A stretch of DNA of 64,000 bases. It comes from Adiantum capillus-veneris (Eukaryota > Streptophyta > Polypodiopsida > Polypodiales > Pteridaceae). Positions 10,168-20,648 of this stretch are shown here, one piece after another (position 1 is the stretch's first letter; each line of letters begins with the position of its first letter). The translations under genes and the position numbers were made by a program. The DNA is taken from NCBI GenBank assembly GCA_014529385.2, contig CM043949.1, positions 113,167,977 to 113,231,976 on the forward strand. Direction: 5' to 3'. Below the pieces are notes generated by a model that was not told the DNA's origin, made no database searches, and saw nothing but the letters and a program-made list of their open reading frames with translations.

Positions 10168-10899
10168 ATGACAAGGACCAAACAGACTGCAAAGAAGAAT
10201 CCAAAGACCATTGAGGTGCAGAGAAATAAAAAGATGCGTGCAAATTGGCAACCAAAAGAGCTAGCTGACCTAGAACACACAGAGATGGATACGTCTGATG
10301 AACATCTGCCGTGGGAAGCGGAGGACATCCCAGTGAACCATAGGGTGGGTGGAAAGACATTGCCAGGCCATGGGCGCGATGCCATCTAGCCCAGGTCACC
10401 ACACTGTGGCCAGCAAGTCACTTCCCAGAGGAATGGGTGCCATGCCTTCTGATCGACCCAACAATGACGATCGTAGCAGTGATGATGAGTATTATGTTCC
10501 GGATGAAGATGGCCCCCAATCACCTCCCAAGCACCGTCAAAAGTCAAAAGTCTACAAGAAGCTGCAAAGAGCAAAGCCACAAGGAGCTCAGAGTCCCCCA
10601 CAATGCCGACCTCAAAGAACACAACGGTTTTGTCGAGCGTTTGATGAAATCCGGCATTACCAGAAGACAGTGAACCTGCTTATTAGGAAAGCACCATTTG
10701 CATGGATATGTAAGGAAGTTCCACAAAGCTACAACAGAGAGCTTCGGATGTCTACAATTTCCCTCGAATCAATTTAGGAGGCTGCAGAGGTTTATTGGTC
10801 AATCTCTTTGAAGACACGTTCTTATGTGTTGTCCATGCCAAGCGTGTAGCAATCATGGCCAAGGACATGCAGCTTGCATGTCGCCTAAGGAATAATTAA
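10168..10899 (+). pseudogene. Divergent histone H3-like gene, frameshifted
   Basis: The frame from the ATG at 10168 begins TRTKQTAKK, nearly the H3 tail start, with the Lys4 and Lys9 equivalents kept. After a spacer of about 130 residues rich in Asp, Ser, Pro and basic clusters (SSDDEYY; QSPPKHRQKSK), the histone fold follows. The alpha-N/alpha-1 part reads EIRHYQKTVNLLIRKAPF. The alpha-2 part ends in EAAEVY and the C-terminal part includes [14 protein letters not shown] and [13 protein letters not shown], stopping at 10897-10899. Three lesions are visible: a 1-base loss near 10364-10369 (inferred from a tandem duplicate segment 10340-10440), a TAG at 10775-10777 where H3 has Gln, and a 1-base loss near 10793-10795. 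Loop 1 has canonical H3 length and is not lengthened as in plant CENH3. It is either a recent pseudogene or sequencing indels hide a live divergent H3. Confidence 0.75.
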
Positions 10900-11524
10900 T
10901 ACCCTCTGACATCAAAACCTCTTTTTGTAACTAACTTTTGTATTGAAATCAAGTTACTTTGGAACCCTTGTACTGGATTCAAGTTTTCTTGTGAGCTCAA
11001 GGTATTTTCACTTTGCAACAAATACAATACGTTTCTTTTTGTCGCTCTATGTAAACTTAATGTCCACTTATAATGTCTATTTGTCTAAATTTATTTTGTT
11101 AAATGGTTGAAGGTGAGATGCTAATAAGCCGTACAAAAGGTTCTCTAGTTGGCACGCATAGCTTAGATGATGGCAACCAAAGATAAATAAATGTTTTGGT
11201 TGGCTTGAAATTGTCCATTAGGTAAAAGTTTTGATCTTATTTGCAAGAATATTGCAAAACTAGTCAAATTGGCGAGGTTTGGCCCGACAGTAGGCTTGTA
11301 GGGCTAATTCTCGATCCATTGTGGACACATACATAATTACATAAAATGTCACAGGTTGGGCACAACTAGTACAAAAAAAAGTAATTACATGCTATTTTTG
11401 GACAAGTTTTTTCCTATGTACCAAATCAACTTTCAAATATTTAACACATATTACAAATGGGTAGAATTTTAAATTGAACTTGGACAAGAGAGATAATTTT
11501 CATTTAAAAGCTTGTACATCTGGC
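10900..11524. other. 3' flank of H3-like gene, no gene seen
   Basis: AT-rich DNA with no recognisable coding signal. The first 200 bp probably hold the 3' UTR of the H3-like gene. No histone-type 3' stem-loop was noticed, which is normal for plants, where histone mRNAs are polyadenylated. Confidence 0.35.
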
Positions 11525-11836
11525 TTAACTATCTTTTGATACGAGGTGCTTTGAGATCTCTCTATGACATTGTATAGCGTTGGGTAGAATGGATGTAAGT
11601 ACAAAAGAAACTATAGCTTGGGCACTATCAACCACCTGGGCTTGACAAAGAGCTATGCGTATCATGACCTTGCCATGAAAGCCAATGCCAAAAGTGGAAA
11701 TTACAAGTGATTTTTTCACCAGAATAATTACATGGGTTGTTTGAGGGATGGTGGCTAAGCATACAAGTTTATTTGCGGCCTTACGCACCCACAAAAAAAA
11801 ATGGCGTTTGGGGAGAAATCCTTGTGTATGATGCAC
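11525..11836 (-). CDS. Hypothetical 103-aa ORF downstream of the unknown gene
   Basis: This minus-strand frame begins just after the stop of the spliced gene that ends at 11842. It encodes a mixed hydrophobic/basic product with stretches such as TTHVIILVKKSLVISTFGIGFHGKV. No family is recognised. It may be 3' UTR that happens to be open, a lost exon or an old coding remnant. The short distance and shared strand favour the first or second reading. Confidence 0.25.
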   Translation of the reverse strand: MHHTQGFLPKRHFFLWVRKAANKLVCLATIPQTTHVIILVKKSLVISTFGIGFHGKVMIRIALCQAQVVDSAQAIVSFVLTSILPNAIQCHREISKHLVSKDS

Positions 11837-11841
11837 ACATC

Positions 11842-13117
11842 CTACATTGGTAGTTTGCTGATGTAGTGTGCTAGGGCTGCTTGAGGCCCAAACACTGTGT
11901 GCTCTCCCCCTTTTCGGCTAGCCCACAGGTCCATGTCCAAAACATCCTGCAAAATTGTAATTAACCAAAATCAAAGAAGCAAGGTTGAATTATCAACATA
12001 GGAGATGCTTAGTATTACCTCTTGTTGCTTATCCTCAGCATCCATAGTTGGTGTGTCTTCAAGGTTGATAGAGGATTTTCTCTCATCAACCTTGTGGGGG
12101 CTCCGCGAACCAGGCGAATCGGGAAAGATATGAGTTTGGTTGAAAACAACCAGGGCTTGTGTGGCAACGAACTCCTCGTCCGTGAACTCACTTTTCTCTG
12201 TAGCGAGAATCGAGAATATTCATTGTCACTAGTGCAATTGTGTCAGCAACAGAGTCCCCCAATGGAAGCAGCTTATCATCTGTAGCTTCTGGTGTAGGAT
12301 CAAGGGGGAACTCCATCTTGGTGCATATGAGGCTAAGACACTCATCTAGTCGAAAACCAAAAGCCTTTTCAAGATCATGTAAGAATAAATACTCCTCATC
12401 TTTTATAATTATGCTACTGAGATGGCTAATCTCCACTTTGGGAATTGCAACAGGGTCACGGCTCTCAGGGTCAGGCACCTCGGAGGTGCTAGCAATCTGC
12501 TGTCTCACTGCAACTACTTCTTCCAAGTCGTGGGGATATTTGCCAGCTTGCAGTTTTCGCTCACTTTGGACATCTATAGGCACGGCCTTGGGATCTTTAC
12601 GATCCGTCAGCACCCCACCCATTGCCAGAAGCGGTATCTCCATCTCCTCCAAGGAGGGCTCCTCATTGACGAGGAAGAAGAGAGTGGCAAGGTTAGACAA
12701 AAAACATTTCCCAATTTTGTGCTTCTTGAAGGAGTTTGCAACTTCCTTTGTCACTTGGTGGAAGTGGTTGGTCTCTTTTGCAATTGTCTCAAAGCGGGCT
12801 AGTCTCTTTGAAAATGCAGTGTCGCCCTTGTGGATGTAGTGAAGCAGATCACATGGCAGCCACATCATGGTGTTGTCTTCAAAGTTCACATCATACCTGA
12901 GTATATGCACATCCATATACTCTATGATGTCGTGAAAAGTGTCATTGTGGAGTTGCAAGGTTTTTTGTAAATCCACTGTGCGGGTAAAGGAGCCATGAAG
13001 ATCATTGCATCTAAGAAAAGAAGAAACCGCAAAAGGGGGGAGTGTAGCTCTTCCGAAAGGAGGATGCAAAAAAGTGCTACAAAAAGAGGAAACCGCAAAA
13101 GGGGGATGCGCTAGCAT
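11842..13117 (-). CDS. Hypothetical spliced gene, at least two exons, unknown family
   Basis: The main exon is open from the ATG at 13117 (309 codons to a TGA at 12188-12190). In the next frame the coding signal goes on without a break (SEFTDEEFVATQALVVFNQT) to GAG at 12019-12021. There it meets a donor (GTAATA) and a T-rich acceptor (TTTTGCAG) ending at 11947. After this 72-bp intron the frame continues DVLDMDLWASRKGGE and stops at 11842-11844. The frame change near 12190-12215 is either a 1-base indel or another splice (acceptor-like CGCTACAG is present, but no convincing donor). The product has a repeated HPPFAVSSF motif in the first 35 residues, a hydrophobic Leu/Phe-rich middle and an acidic, Pro-rich C-terminal half. 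I do not recognise it. The TATA box at 13231-13239 supports a real gene. Confidence 0.5.
13015..13110. repeat. Short imperfect tandem repeats in the first exon of the unknown gene
   Basis: A GAAACCGCAAAAGGGGGA-like block occurs near 13024 and again near 13090, with a related diverged block between them. On the coding strand they encode the repeated PPFAVSSF segments, so the N-terminus may have grown by local duplication. Confidence 0.5.
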
Positions 13118-13230
13118 GTGTTTCCATAGCTCTCTCTCTCTCTCTATCTATCTCTTTGTGTGTGTGGGTGTGTGTGTATTCTTTCTGTCTCACTCTCAAG
13201 TGTTGACAGACAAATAAGAAGCCCCCTCCC

Positions 13231-13239
13231 CTTTATATA
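13231..13239 (-). promoter_or_regulatory. TATA box of the unknown minus-strand gene
   Basis: The minus strand reads TATATAAAG, about 115 bp before the ATG at 13117, with a CT/GT-rich leader between. A shorter upstream ATG (MET... frame, 17 codons) lies 10 bases before the main start and would be a small upstream ORF. Confidence 0.5.
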
Positions 13240-13439
13240 CCCCCCCCCCCTCCCTCCTTTTTTCCCCACACCGCCGCGGCCCACTATAGAAAAAGATACC
13301 ATCCCAAAGCTCTTTGATAAACATACAAACACACATGGGTGGGCACACAAACACCCAAACAAAATCTAAAAACCTTAATCAATGAAGGTGATACTAAAAC
13401 GACAAAAAAGTTTTGAATTTCCATTAAACAAACGCTTTA

Positions 13440-14290
13440 CAACTTGGCACTAGAGCCAATAACTTTGATCTATCAGATCAACTTTAAAATAGTGCGCCAC
13501 CAACCCTCCACTCCTCTTGCACTTTTATGGATGCCTCCATCTGCCTACCAATCTGAAACAACAAAAATGCTTTTAATAATACTAATAATTGGCACATGTA
13601 GACAACATATAAATTAAACTGACCTTTTGCCGATTGAGACGAAAGTAAGCATCTTTGATTTTTGTAGCCCAAGATAATCAAGTGTTACCGTATGTTGGTG
13701 AATGTCTAGTGTTCACTAACTTGCACAATCGCAGAAACACCATTTGACAAAGTAACGGGTATGTCAAATGTCACAAAATTAGCAACACTAGATTGTAACG
13801 GTATCCACTTTCCACTTTTACACATCCAACGCTCATAGTGGAAACGTAGGTACAAAGTAGTGCACACTTTCAAATATCGTATCCCTATACCTGAAGCCCC
13901 CACCTTACACTTTTATTTATCTCCTTGGTGCACTCCCTCAACCATTCCCCAATTATCTCCAAATACTAGTTTTAGTGCTTCATACATGACATTCTTGCTA
14001 CACAACATAGTAGGTGTGACACAGAATGGCAATGTCTTGAACAGATGTACAAAAGCATGCACGGGGTAGCACCAACTGAGCCCTACTGATATGGAAGCCT
14101 CCCAAATTTTATTGAGGAGAAAATATCAGAAACAATCTTCTCCTTCACTAAGAAGAGTGACCATGCATCGGGTTGTGGCCATTTTGGACTCAGTAATGAA
14201 GGTTTGTCAACAACATTACCATATCCATCATTTGAAGCCGGCACTACATACATGGGACGATAAAAGGGGAACAAGAGTTAGGATATAGAT
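13440..14290 (-). pseudogene. Exon-like remnants of an unidentified spliced gene
   Basis: Minus-strand segments look coding in succession: 14274-14083 (YVVPASNDGYGNVVDK), then about 14040-13710 in one frame with one in-frame TAA (CSKNVMYEALKLVFGDNW, later GIGIRYLKVCTTLYLRFHYE). The latter ends at a donor-like CAA/GTTAGT near 13730. A further short exon could end at GCAAAAG/GTCAGT. A 71-bp intron with a strong TTGTTTCAG acceptor would then lead to a final exon. I cannot name the product. Whether it is a separate gene or was once joined to the gene starting at 13117 is open; the TATA box at 13231 argues for separate genes. Confidence 0.35.
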
Positions 14291-14610
14291 ATGTGCTTCT
14301 AGACCTATCTCAACAGGGGACCAAAAGGAGAAATGGTTGCATCTCAATTGGGGTCCAAAAGGATACGGTCTACCAAAGAGCAATGTGCAATTAAGTGCTT
14401 CTAGACTTATCTCAGTGGGTACCAAGAGGAGAGATTGTTACATATCAATATGGGTCCAAAACGAGGTAGTCTATCAAAGAGCAACGTGAATCTAATGGAG
14501 GTTAAAAGACCTTAGGGTTAGCTTCATTTTAAACCTCCAAGGGTTAGTGTTAAAAGTCCTTAGACCTTAGGCAATCTAGGGTTGCGCTTGAGGTGGGAAC
14601 CCGGCCCAGT

Positions 14611-14800
14611 CTTGAGGTGATTGTCATGCTTGGTGACTAAGGTGCTTGAGGTGCTTGTCATGCTTGGTGACTAAGGTGCTTGAGGTGCTTGTCATGCTTG
14701 ATGAGTAATGTGCTTGAGGTGCTTGTGGTGCTTGCTGACTAAGGTGCTTGAGGTGCTTGTCATGCTTGATGAGGAAGGTGCTTGAGAAGTTTCCCATGAA
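14611..14800. repeat. Minisatellite, 34-bp period, about five copies
   Basis: Units start at 14611, 14645 and 14679 and continue to about 14790 with increasing change. The core is CTTGAGGTGCTTGTCATGCT. Because 34 is not a multiple of 3, the minus-strand frame through it (HDKHLKHLS repeats) changes phase at each unit and is not a gene. Confidence 0.75.
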
Positions 14801-15131
14801 TGGGGGGTAAGGTTCTTGAGCCAAAAAGAGACCCTACAAAGGAGGGTGAAAGACCCAAAGTTAGGGGAATCTTTGACCTAACCTCCCACTCACCCAAAGG
14901 GCACCCCCTTTCTCAAGGGGCACATGGTCACATGTCAAGCTCTCCCTATGATTAGCTGTTGGGGGTTCCATCATTGCATAACTCCAATGACCAAAAAAAT
15001 TATCAATCCTGAGGGATGAGATACCCGGCTAGGACATGGAAACACTCACACAATTAGTGAGCTAATGATGGCAACACAAATGGTTAACTCTATGAGGTGA
15101 TCTTCTCAACCTATGGAGGAGCTAAGCCACA

Positions 15132-15480
15132 ATGAAGGGCAATCTCCACATCCACTTCTCTTCACCTCCATTCAACCCAATCATACATACTAACGAATGG
15201 AAGACGCACACAACACTAATCCTATCATGCAACACACTAATCGCAAGCACAAATGAAGGGCAATCTCCACATCCACTTCTCTTCACCTCCATTCAACCCA
15301 ATCATACATACTAACGAATGGAAGACGCACACAACACTCATCCTATCATGCAACACACTAATCATACATACTAACAAATGGAAGACGCACACAACACTAA
15401 TCCTATCATGCAACACACTAATCGCAAGACGCACACAACACTAATCCTATCATGCAACACACTAATCGCAAGCACAAACA
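15132..15480. repeat. Tandem repeat, 121-bp period with nested subrepeats
   Basis: Two full units start at 15132 and 15253. They are followed by truncated units that repeat the CACACAACACTAATCCTATC block (five occurrences in total). It borders the left target duplication of copia copy 1. No coding is supported. Confidence 0.75.
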
Positions 15481-15510
15481 CACATATCTATCCAGCACCA
15501 CACTCCAATC

Positions 15511-15834
15511 TGTAAAGAATAAGGATGCAAGAGAGCTACACAAGACAAGCACAAAGCACACAGAGATGGAAAGCTTCTTCTTCTACTGCACTAAGAAAAG
15601 AGAGTACAAAATGACTAAGTGCTAAAGCTGAAAAGTAGCACATATGTACATGCGGTCACTAAGTGTGAACTCACTAGAAGCGTACTAGGCTGGCACTATA
15701 AGTCTAGTCCAGTTGTAGAATCACTGGCAGAGATCCTCCGTGTCAGTCACCTAACGCGCCAGTGAGTAAATTCCGTAAGCGGCCAAGACCCGTAGTGGAT
15801 GCCAGCTCAAGATGTAGAGCTCGACATCTCAACA
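15511..15834 (-). repeat. Copia copy 1, 3' LTR
   Basis: Complete 324-bp LTR with TG...CA ends, next to target duplication CAATC at 15506-15510. It is highly similar to the split 5' LTR and to both LTRs of copy 2. Confidence 0.9.
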
Positions 15835-18114
15835 CTCCCCCTCGAGCTCTGCGTGTCGCAGAGTCCAAGCATAGTCCGGAAACGTTGAAGCTTCTCAGCT
15901 CCGAGGGCCTTGGTAAATATATCTGCTATCTGCTCCTCTGTGCTGACGTAGACCACGTCGATGTCGCCCGCCAACACTCGCTCTCGAACGTAGTAGTAAT
16001 GGACCTCTATGTGCTTGGTCCTGGAATGGAACACTGGGTTCCTAGCCAACTGCATGCTGCTGAGGGTGTCACAATGGATGACAATCTGCTGGTCCACCTG
16101 TACTCCCAAGTCCTCAAGTAATGTGTGTAGCCAAGCTACCTCGCATGCCGCAATTGCTGCACCTTTGCACTCGGCCTCTGTGCTCGATAAAGAAACCGTA
16201 GGCCGCTTTTTGTTGTTCCAAGTAACAGCAGGACTCCCAAAAGAGAACATGAAGCCACTCGTAGATCTCCTATCAACAATGCTGCTTGCCCAATATGCAT
16301 CTGTATACCCATACAATGCTAATGGCGCATCTGCTGCATAGAACATTGTGTAGTCAAGAGTCCCTTGCACATACCGAAGTGTGCGTTTTACTCCATCAAA
16401 ATGTGGCTTTCTTGAAAGCTGCATGAACTGACTCTCCAAGCCTATTCTGTAGCTCAAGTTTGGCCTCGTGATAGTTAGGTAGATTAGACTACATCGTGAC
16501 ATCCGCAACTACATCACCCTTCTCTGCACTCACCTTTGCATTAACATCCAAGGGAATAGAAATTGGCTTACAATCAGCCATACCATACTTTGAAACCATG
16601 TCCAAAGAGTACTGTCTCTGTGACAACCATACACCCTCTGGAGTCCTGATCACCGCAATGCCAAGAAAGTAACGCAACTCGCCCAAATCTTTCATTTCAA
16701 ACTCCTGTTTGAGAAGACCCTTCACATGGTCAATCTCCATAGCATTGTCACCCACAATAATAAGGTCATCTACATATATGGTAATGACCACAATCCCCAT
16801 ATCACTCTCACGTACATAGAGTGAATGATTAGCATGAGCTTTCCTAAAACCAATACTAACAAAATACTTGGCAATCCTGTCATACCATGCTCTAGAGCCC
16901 TGCTTCAAACCATGCAAAGCTTTGAGAAGCATGCATACATAATCTAGGTAACCTGGATCAACATAACCAAGTGGCTGATCCATATACACATCCTCTTGCA
17001 ACTCACCATTCAAGAATTCATTCTTTACATCCATTTGATGCATAATCTATCCTCTAGATGCAGCCACTGCTATGACAGCTCTCACAGTTGTCATCTTTGC
17101 CACTGGAGCAAAGGTCTCCTCATAATCTATGCCATACGTCGGTGCATAACCGTTTGTGACCAGCCTTGCCTTGTGACGCTCAATGTTACCATCAGCCTTA
17201 TGCTTGGTTTTATACACCCATTTACAGCCAATAGCTTTCTTGCCACTTGGCAATGGCACCAACTCCCATGTGTCGTTTGCTTCCAATGCAGGAATCTCTT
17301 CATTCATTGCATCATCCCAATGCACATTTCTAACTGCATCCTCAAAACATGTGGGCTCCACATCCTGTATCACCTTAGCCATGTAGGCTTGGTTATGCGC
17401 TAGATACCCGTCATAAGTCAATTTCTGAACTGGATTTCTGACTCTATTAGATATGCGCGGTCCTGGGTCACTCCTTTGCCCTCTAGCATCTTCTTGTACT
17501 TTCCTTACACCGGGTGTCCTGACAGCCGGAATTCCAAATTCCTCATCAAGACTTTGTTCAGAACCATCTGAATTCATGTCTATATATGAAAAACCTGATG
17601 ATGCATCAGGCATAAAGGGAGGCTCATCAACCTTTTCCTTTCCTTTTCGTGATACATTCCTTGTACTTGCTGGTGAAGTAACATGCGTACGTAGTCTACC
17701 ATTCCATGGCTTCTCAATAGAGCCATGAGAAGAGGGCTCTTGTGGTCCACTTAAAACCTGTGACTGTGGCCTCACATTTTGTACAACCACTTCATCTTTT
17801 ACATCAGCCCCAATAGTGCCATGTGCATTACTGTACCAGCTGCTCATCTCATCAAAGACTACATCTATGCTCACTCGTAATTCTCGTGTAGTAGGATTGT
17901 AGCACCTATACCCCTTTTGTTCAAGGGAATATCCCACAAGAATACATTTCTCTGCTTTAGGATCCAATTTCCTACACAACTCATCTGGTACATGCACATA
18001 AGCTATGCAGCCAAACACTTTCAAGTGTGCCAAATCAAGCTTTGTACATGTAAACTTTTCCTCAGGTGTTACATCATGCATCGCAATTGTAGGTGTCCTG
18101 TTGATAATGTACAA
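15835..18114 (-). pseudogene. Copia copy 1 pol, C-terminal half (integrase end, RT, RNase H)
   Basis: Minus-strand frames 17047-18114, 16489-17043 and 15807-16508 follow one another. They show the end of integrase and a variable linker, then RT with KWVYKTKHKADGNIERHKARL, MDVKNEFLNGEL and TIYVDDLIIVGD (YVDD near 16765-16776). RNase H follows with YTDAYWASS and the ADIFTK end motif. Compared with copy 2, a TGG Trp codon before IMHQMDVKN has become TAG near 17045. A deletion near 16490 has removed the MYRKIVGSLIY region, and the RNase H Asp-Trp motif reads AYW instead of ADW. Non-functional as it stands. Confidence 0.85.
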
Positions 18115-20138
18115 CTGTATTTACAGCTTCAGCCCAGAAATGATGAGGCATGTTCTTCTCATTCTTCAATGCACGTGCAACCTTTGCAATGTGCCTGCTT
18201 TTCCTTTCTGCGACCCCATTCTGCTGTGGAGTATATCTGCATGTAAACTGCCTGTGTATACCATGCATTTGTAGAAAATCTGAAAAATCATTGGAGAAGT
18301 ACTCTCCCCCTCCATCTGACCTCAATGTCTTAATTTGCATATCCGTCTCCTTCTCAATCATGCCTTTGAAGTCCTGAAAGTGACCAAACACTTCACTTTT
18401 GTTACGCACGAAGTAGACCCATAATTTCCTTGTATGGTCATCAATGAAAGAGACATAATACTTAAAACCATGTATACTTGCAGTATCAGTTGGACCCCAA
18501 ACATCTGTGTGCACCACCTCAAGTGGCCTTTTTACATACATTGCACTCATGTGGAAATGAGTCCTTTGACTGTTTTTGAAACTCACATGCTGCACACACT
18601 TTATGCATACCATCCACCTTGAATTTGGGCAAACCTTTTACAATCTGTTTTGATTGCATGCTACGCAATCTCTGCTCATTCACATGGCCAATGCGTTTGT
18701 GCCAAATGTCAACATCAGCCACAAATCCTGTGCTCTGTGCAAATAATGCAGTTTTTACCTCAGGCATGTCTACATTCAGCGCAAACATTCTGCCCACACA
18801 TTTTCCCTCTGTGATCGGCTTACAGCCATTCTGAAAATCTTCTACATAACAGCCATTCGGATTGAAGCGAACCTGCAAACCCTGCTCAACCATTTGTCCA
18901 ACAGAAACAAGATTCTTTGTAATGTTTGGGACATGAAGTACATCTGCTAAGTACTTTGATTTCCCACTCTTTGTATTTAGAGGTATGTCCCCTACATGAG
19001 CAATGGGGTGAGCTGTGTCATCTTCTGTCTGCACATAGCCTGGCACATCTGGTTTGCGCATATCTCTAAACCACTCTCCACGAGACGTCATGTGATTAGA
19101 GGCACCTGAATCCACATACCAAACATCATCTTGGGTGGAATTCTCTGTAGTCATTGTATTCATTACATGCTGCATAACAAACATGCGCTCGTTTCTGCTG
19201 CCATCTGCATCTTTGCTAGTAGATGCATAGTTGCCCTGTTCTCTCTTTCCACTTGCTTTTCCCTTTGGACAGTCACGTGACATGTGACCTTTTTCACCAC
19301 AAGTCCAACATTCTCTGCTATCTGCAGTATGTTGCTGCCTGGTTGATCCTGCACCACGACCTCTTTGACTCCCCCTTCCTTGAGACAGGTTTCTCCTACC
19401 ACCTGTATTGTTTTGATTTGATTGAACTTCTCGAAATTGGCCCCTGCAACCACTTGGGCCTCGACCACAACCTCTACCTCTGTTGGAGTTAGAATAGAAG
19501 GCCTGTTCAGACCTATTTCTGCCACGAGAAGAAGATGTGTCAAGACCAAGGTTCTTCTCCTCAAGAATAAGCATAGAAATCAAATCTTGGAACACGGGGA
19601 TGTCGTCTCTTGTATTCATGGAAGACCTAAAATGTACATACTCATCTCCTAGACCATCCAAGCATCCACGGAAAATGTCATCGTCTTCCACTGAGACTTT
19701 AATAGATCCAAGAGCCTCAATGATACTCTTGATCTTCAAGGCATAATTATTGATGGAGAGGTTATTCCTCTTAACCTGATTTAGCTCCGACTTTAGTTGA
19801 AGCTTTCTGGCCTTGGTGTTCACCTCGAACACTCTGCCTAATTTTTTCCATGCAATGGCGGGGGTTTCAGCATCTTGTAGATAGCCCATCATGCCATGTA
19901 TGATGCTCATAGAAAGCCAATACATCACTTTGCTCTGGCCCTGTTGCCAGTCCCTCAAAGATTTTCTTTGTTCTGCTGTAGAATTTGCCTCGGGAATCTC
20001 TGGTTCCTTTTCATTGTCTCCTTGTACATAGTCCCAATAACCTTTTCCTTTTAGGAAATTAGTTATTCTGAACTTCCATGCAGGGTAGTTGTTTTTCTCA
20101 AGCTTCTCAATGACAATCTGACTGAAATCATCAGACAT
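18074..20138 (-). pseudogene. Copia copy 1 gag, protease and integrase N-terminal half
   Basis: The 539-codon frame from ATG 20138 (MSDDFSQIVIEKLEKNNYPAW) is a copia gag with a Gly/Arg-rich region and zinc knuckle CWTCGEKGHMSRDC (about 19270-19311). The protease active site is DSGASNHM (about 19090-19115), and the integrase zinc domain runs from HKRIGHVN to CAAC. One extra base relative to copy 2 ends this frame after CKKAT. The integrase core continues in 18074-18613 (HTDVWGP, RSDGGGEY, NGVAERK, holding the DDE residues). That frame is lost by a 2-base deletion near 18110. Confidence 0.88.
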
Positions 20139-20387
20139 CTTGAAGCACTAAGACAAAATAGCTGCAATCTCCAAAAACCTGCAAATCTGTTGAACCTGCT
20201 ATCGTGGTACCTGTAATGCTTTCTACACTCAATGAGTGTCCACAATCAAGCGTACATATGGCCACTGTACTTTTACAGTAAATCTCTGTATACTGTACTT
20301 TTGGAGACTTATTCAGAAACTTGTACGAAATTGCGAATGAAGAGATTGTGATGCTCTTGCTCTCTTAGCCTCTCTTGCCTGCACCAA

Positions 20388-20399
20388 GCTCTGATACCA
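20388..20399 (-). promoter_or_regulatory. Copia copy 1 primer-binding site, tRNA-iMet
   Basis: The minus strand reads TGGTATCAGAGC directly after the 5' LTR. This is the standard complement of the 3' end of plant initiator tRNA-Met. The same site occurs in copy 2. Confidence 0.9.
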
Positions 20400-20648
20400 T
20401 GTAAAGAATAAGGATGCAAGAGAGCTACACAAGACAAGCACAAAGCACACAGAGATGGAAAGCTTCTTCTTCTACTTCACTAAGAAAAGAGAGTACAAAA
20501 TGACTAAGTGCTAAAGCTGAAAAGTAGCACATATGTACATGCGGTCAATAAGTGTGAACTCACTAGAAGCGTACTAGGCTGGCACTATAAGTGTAGTCGA
20601 GCTGTAGAATCACTAGCAGAGATCCTCCGTATCGGTCACCTAACACGC
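20400..20648 (-). repeat. Copia copy 1, 5' LTR, first part
   Basis: The first 249 bp of the LTR on the plus strand, cut at 20648 by the gypsy insertion. The rest lies at 27828-27906. Confidence 0.9.

Noticed and set aside
10168-10899. Calling the H3-like gene a CENH3
   Set aside because: Loop 1 has canonical H3 length and the tail starts like H3, although EIRHYQK resembles CENH3. The evidence does not separate a variant H3 from a CENH3 relative.
14611-15480. CRISPR-like array from the regularly spaced repeats
   Set aside because: There are no unique spacers between repeats; the units are ordinary tandem minisatellites in a eukaryotic context.
16996-18377. Plus-strand frames of up to 135 codons through the copia region
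   Set aside because: They lie opposite well-identified gag-pol sequence on the minus strand and have no domain of their own.
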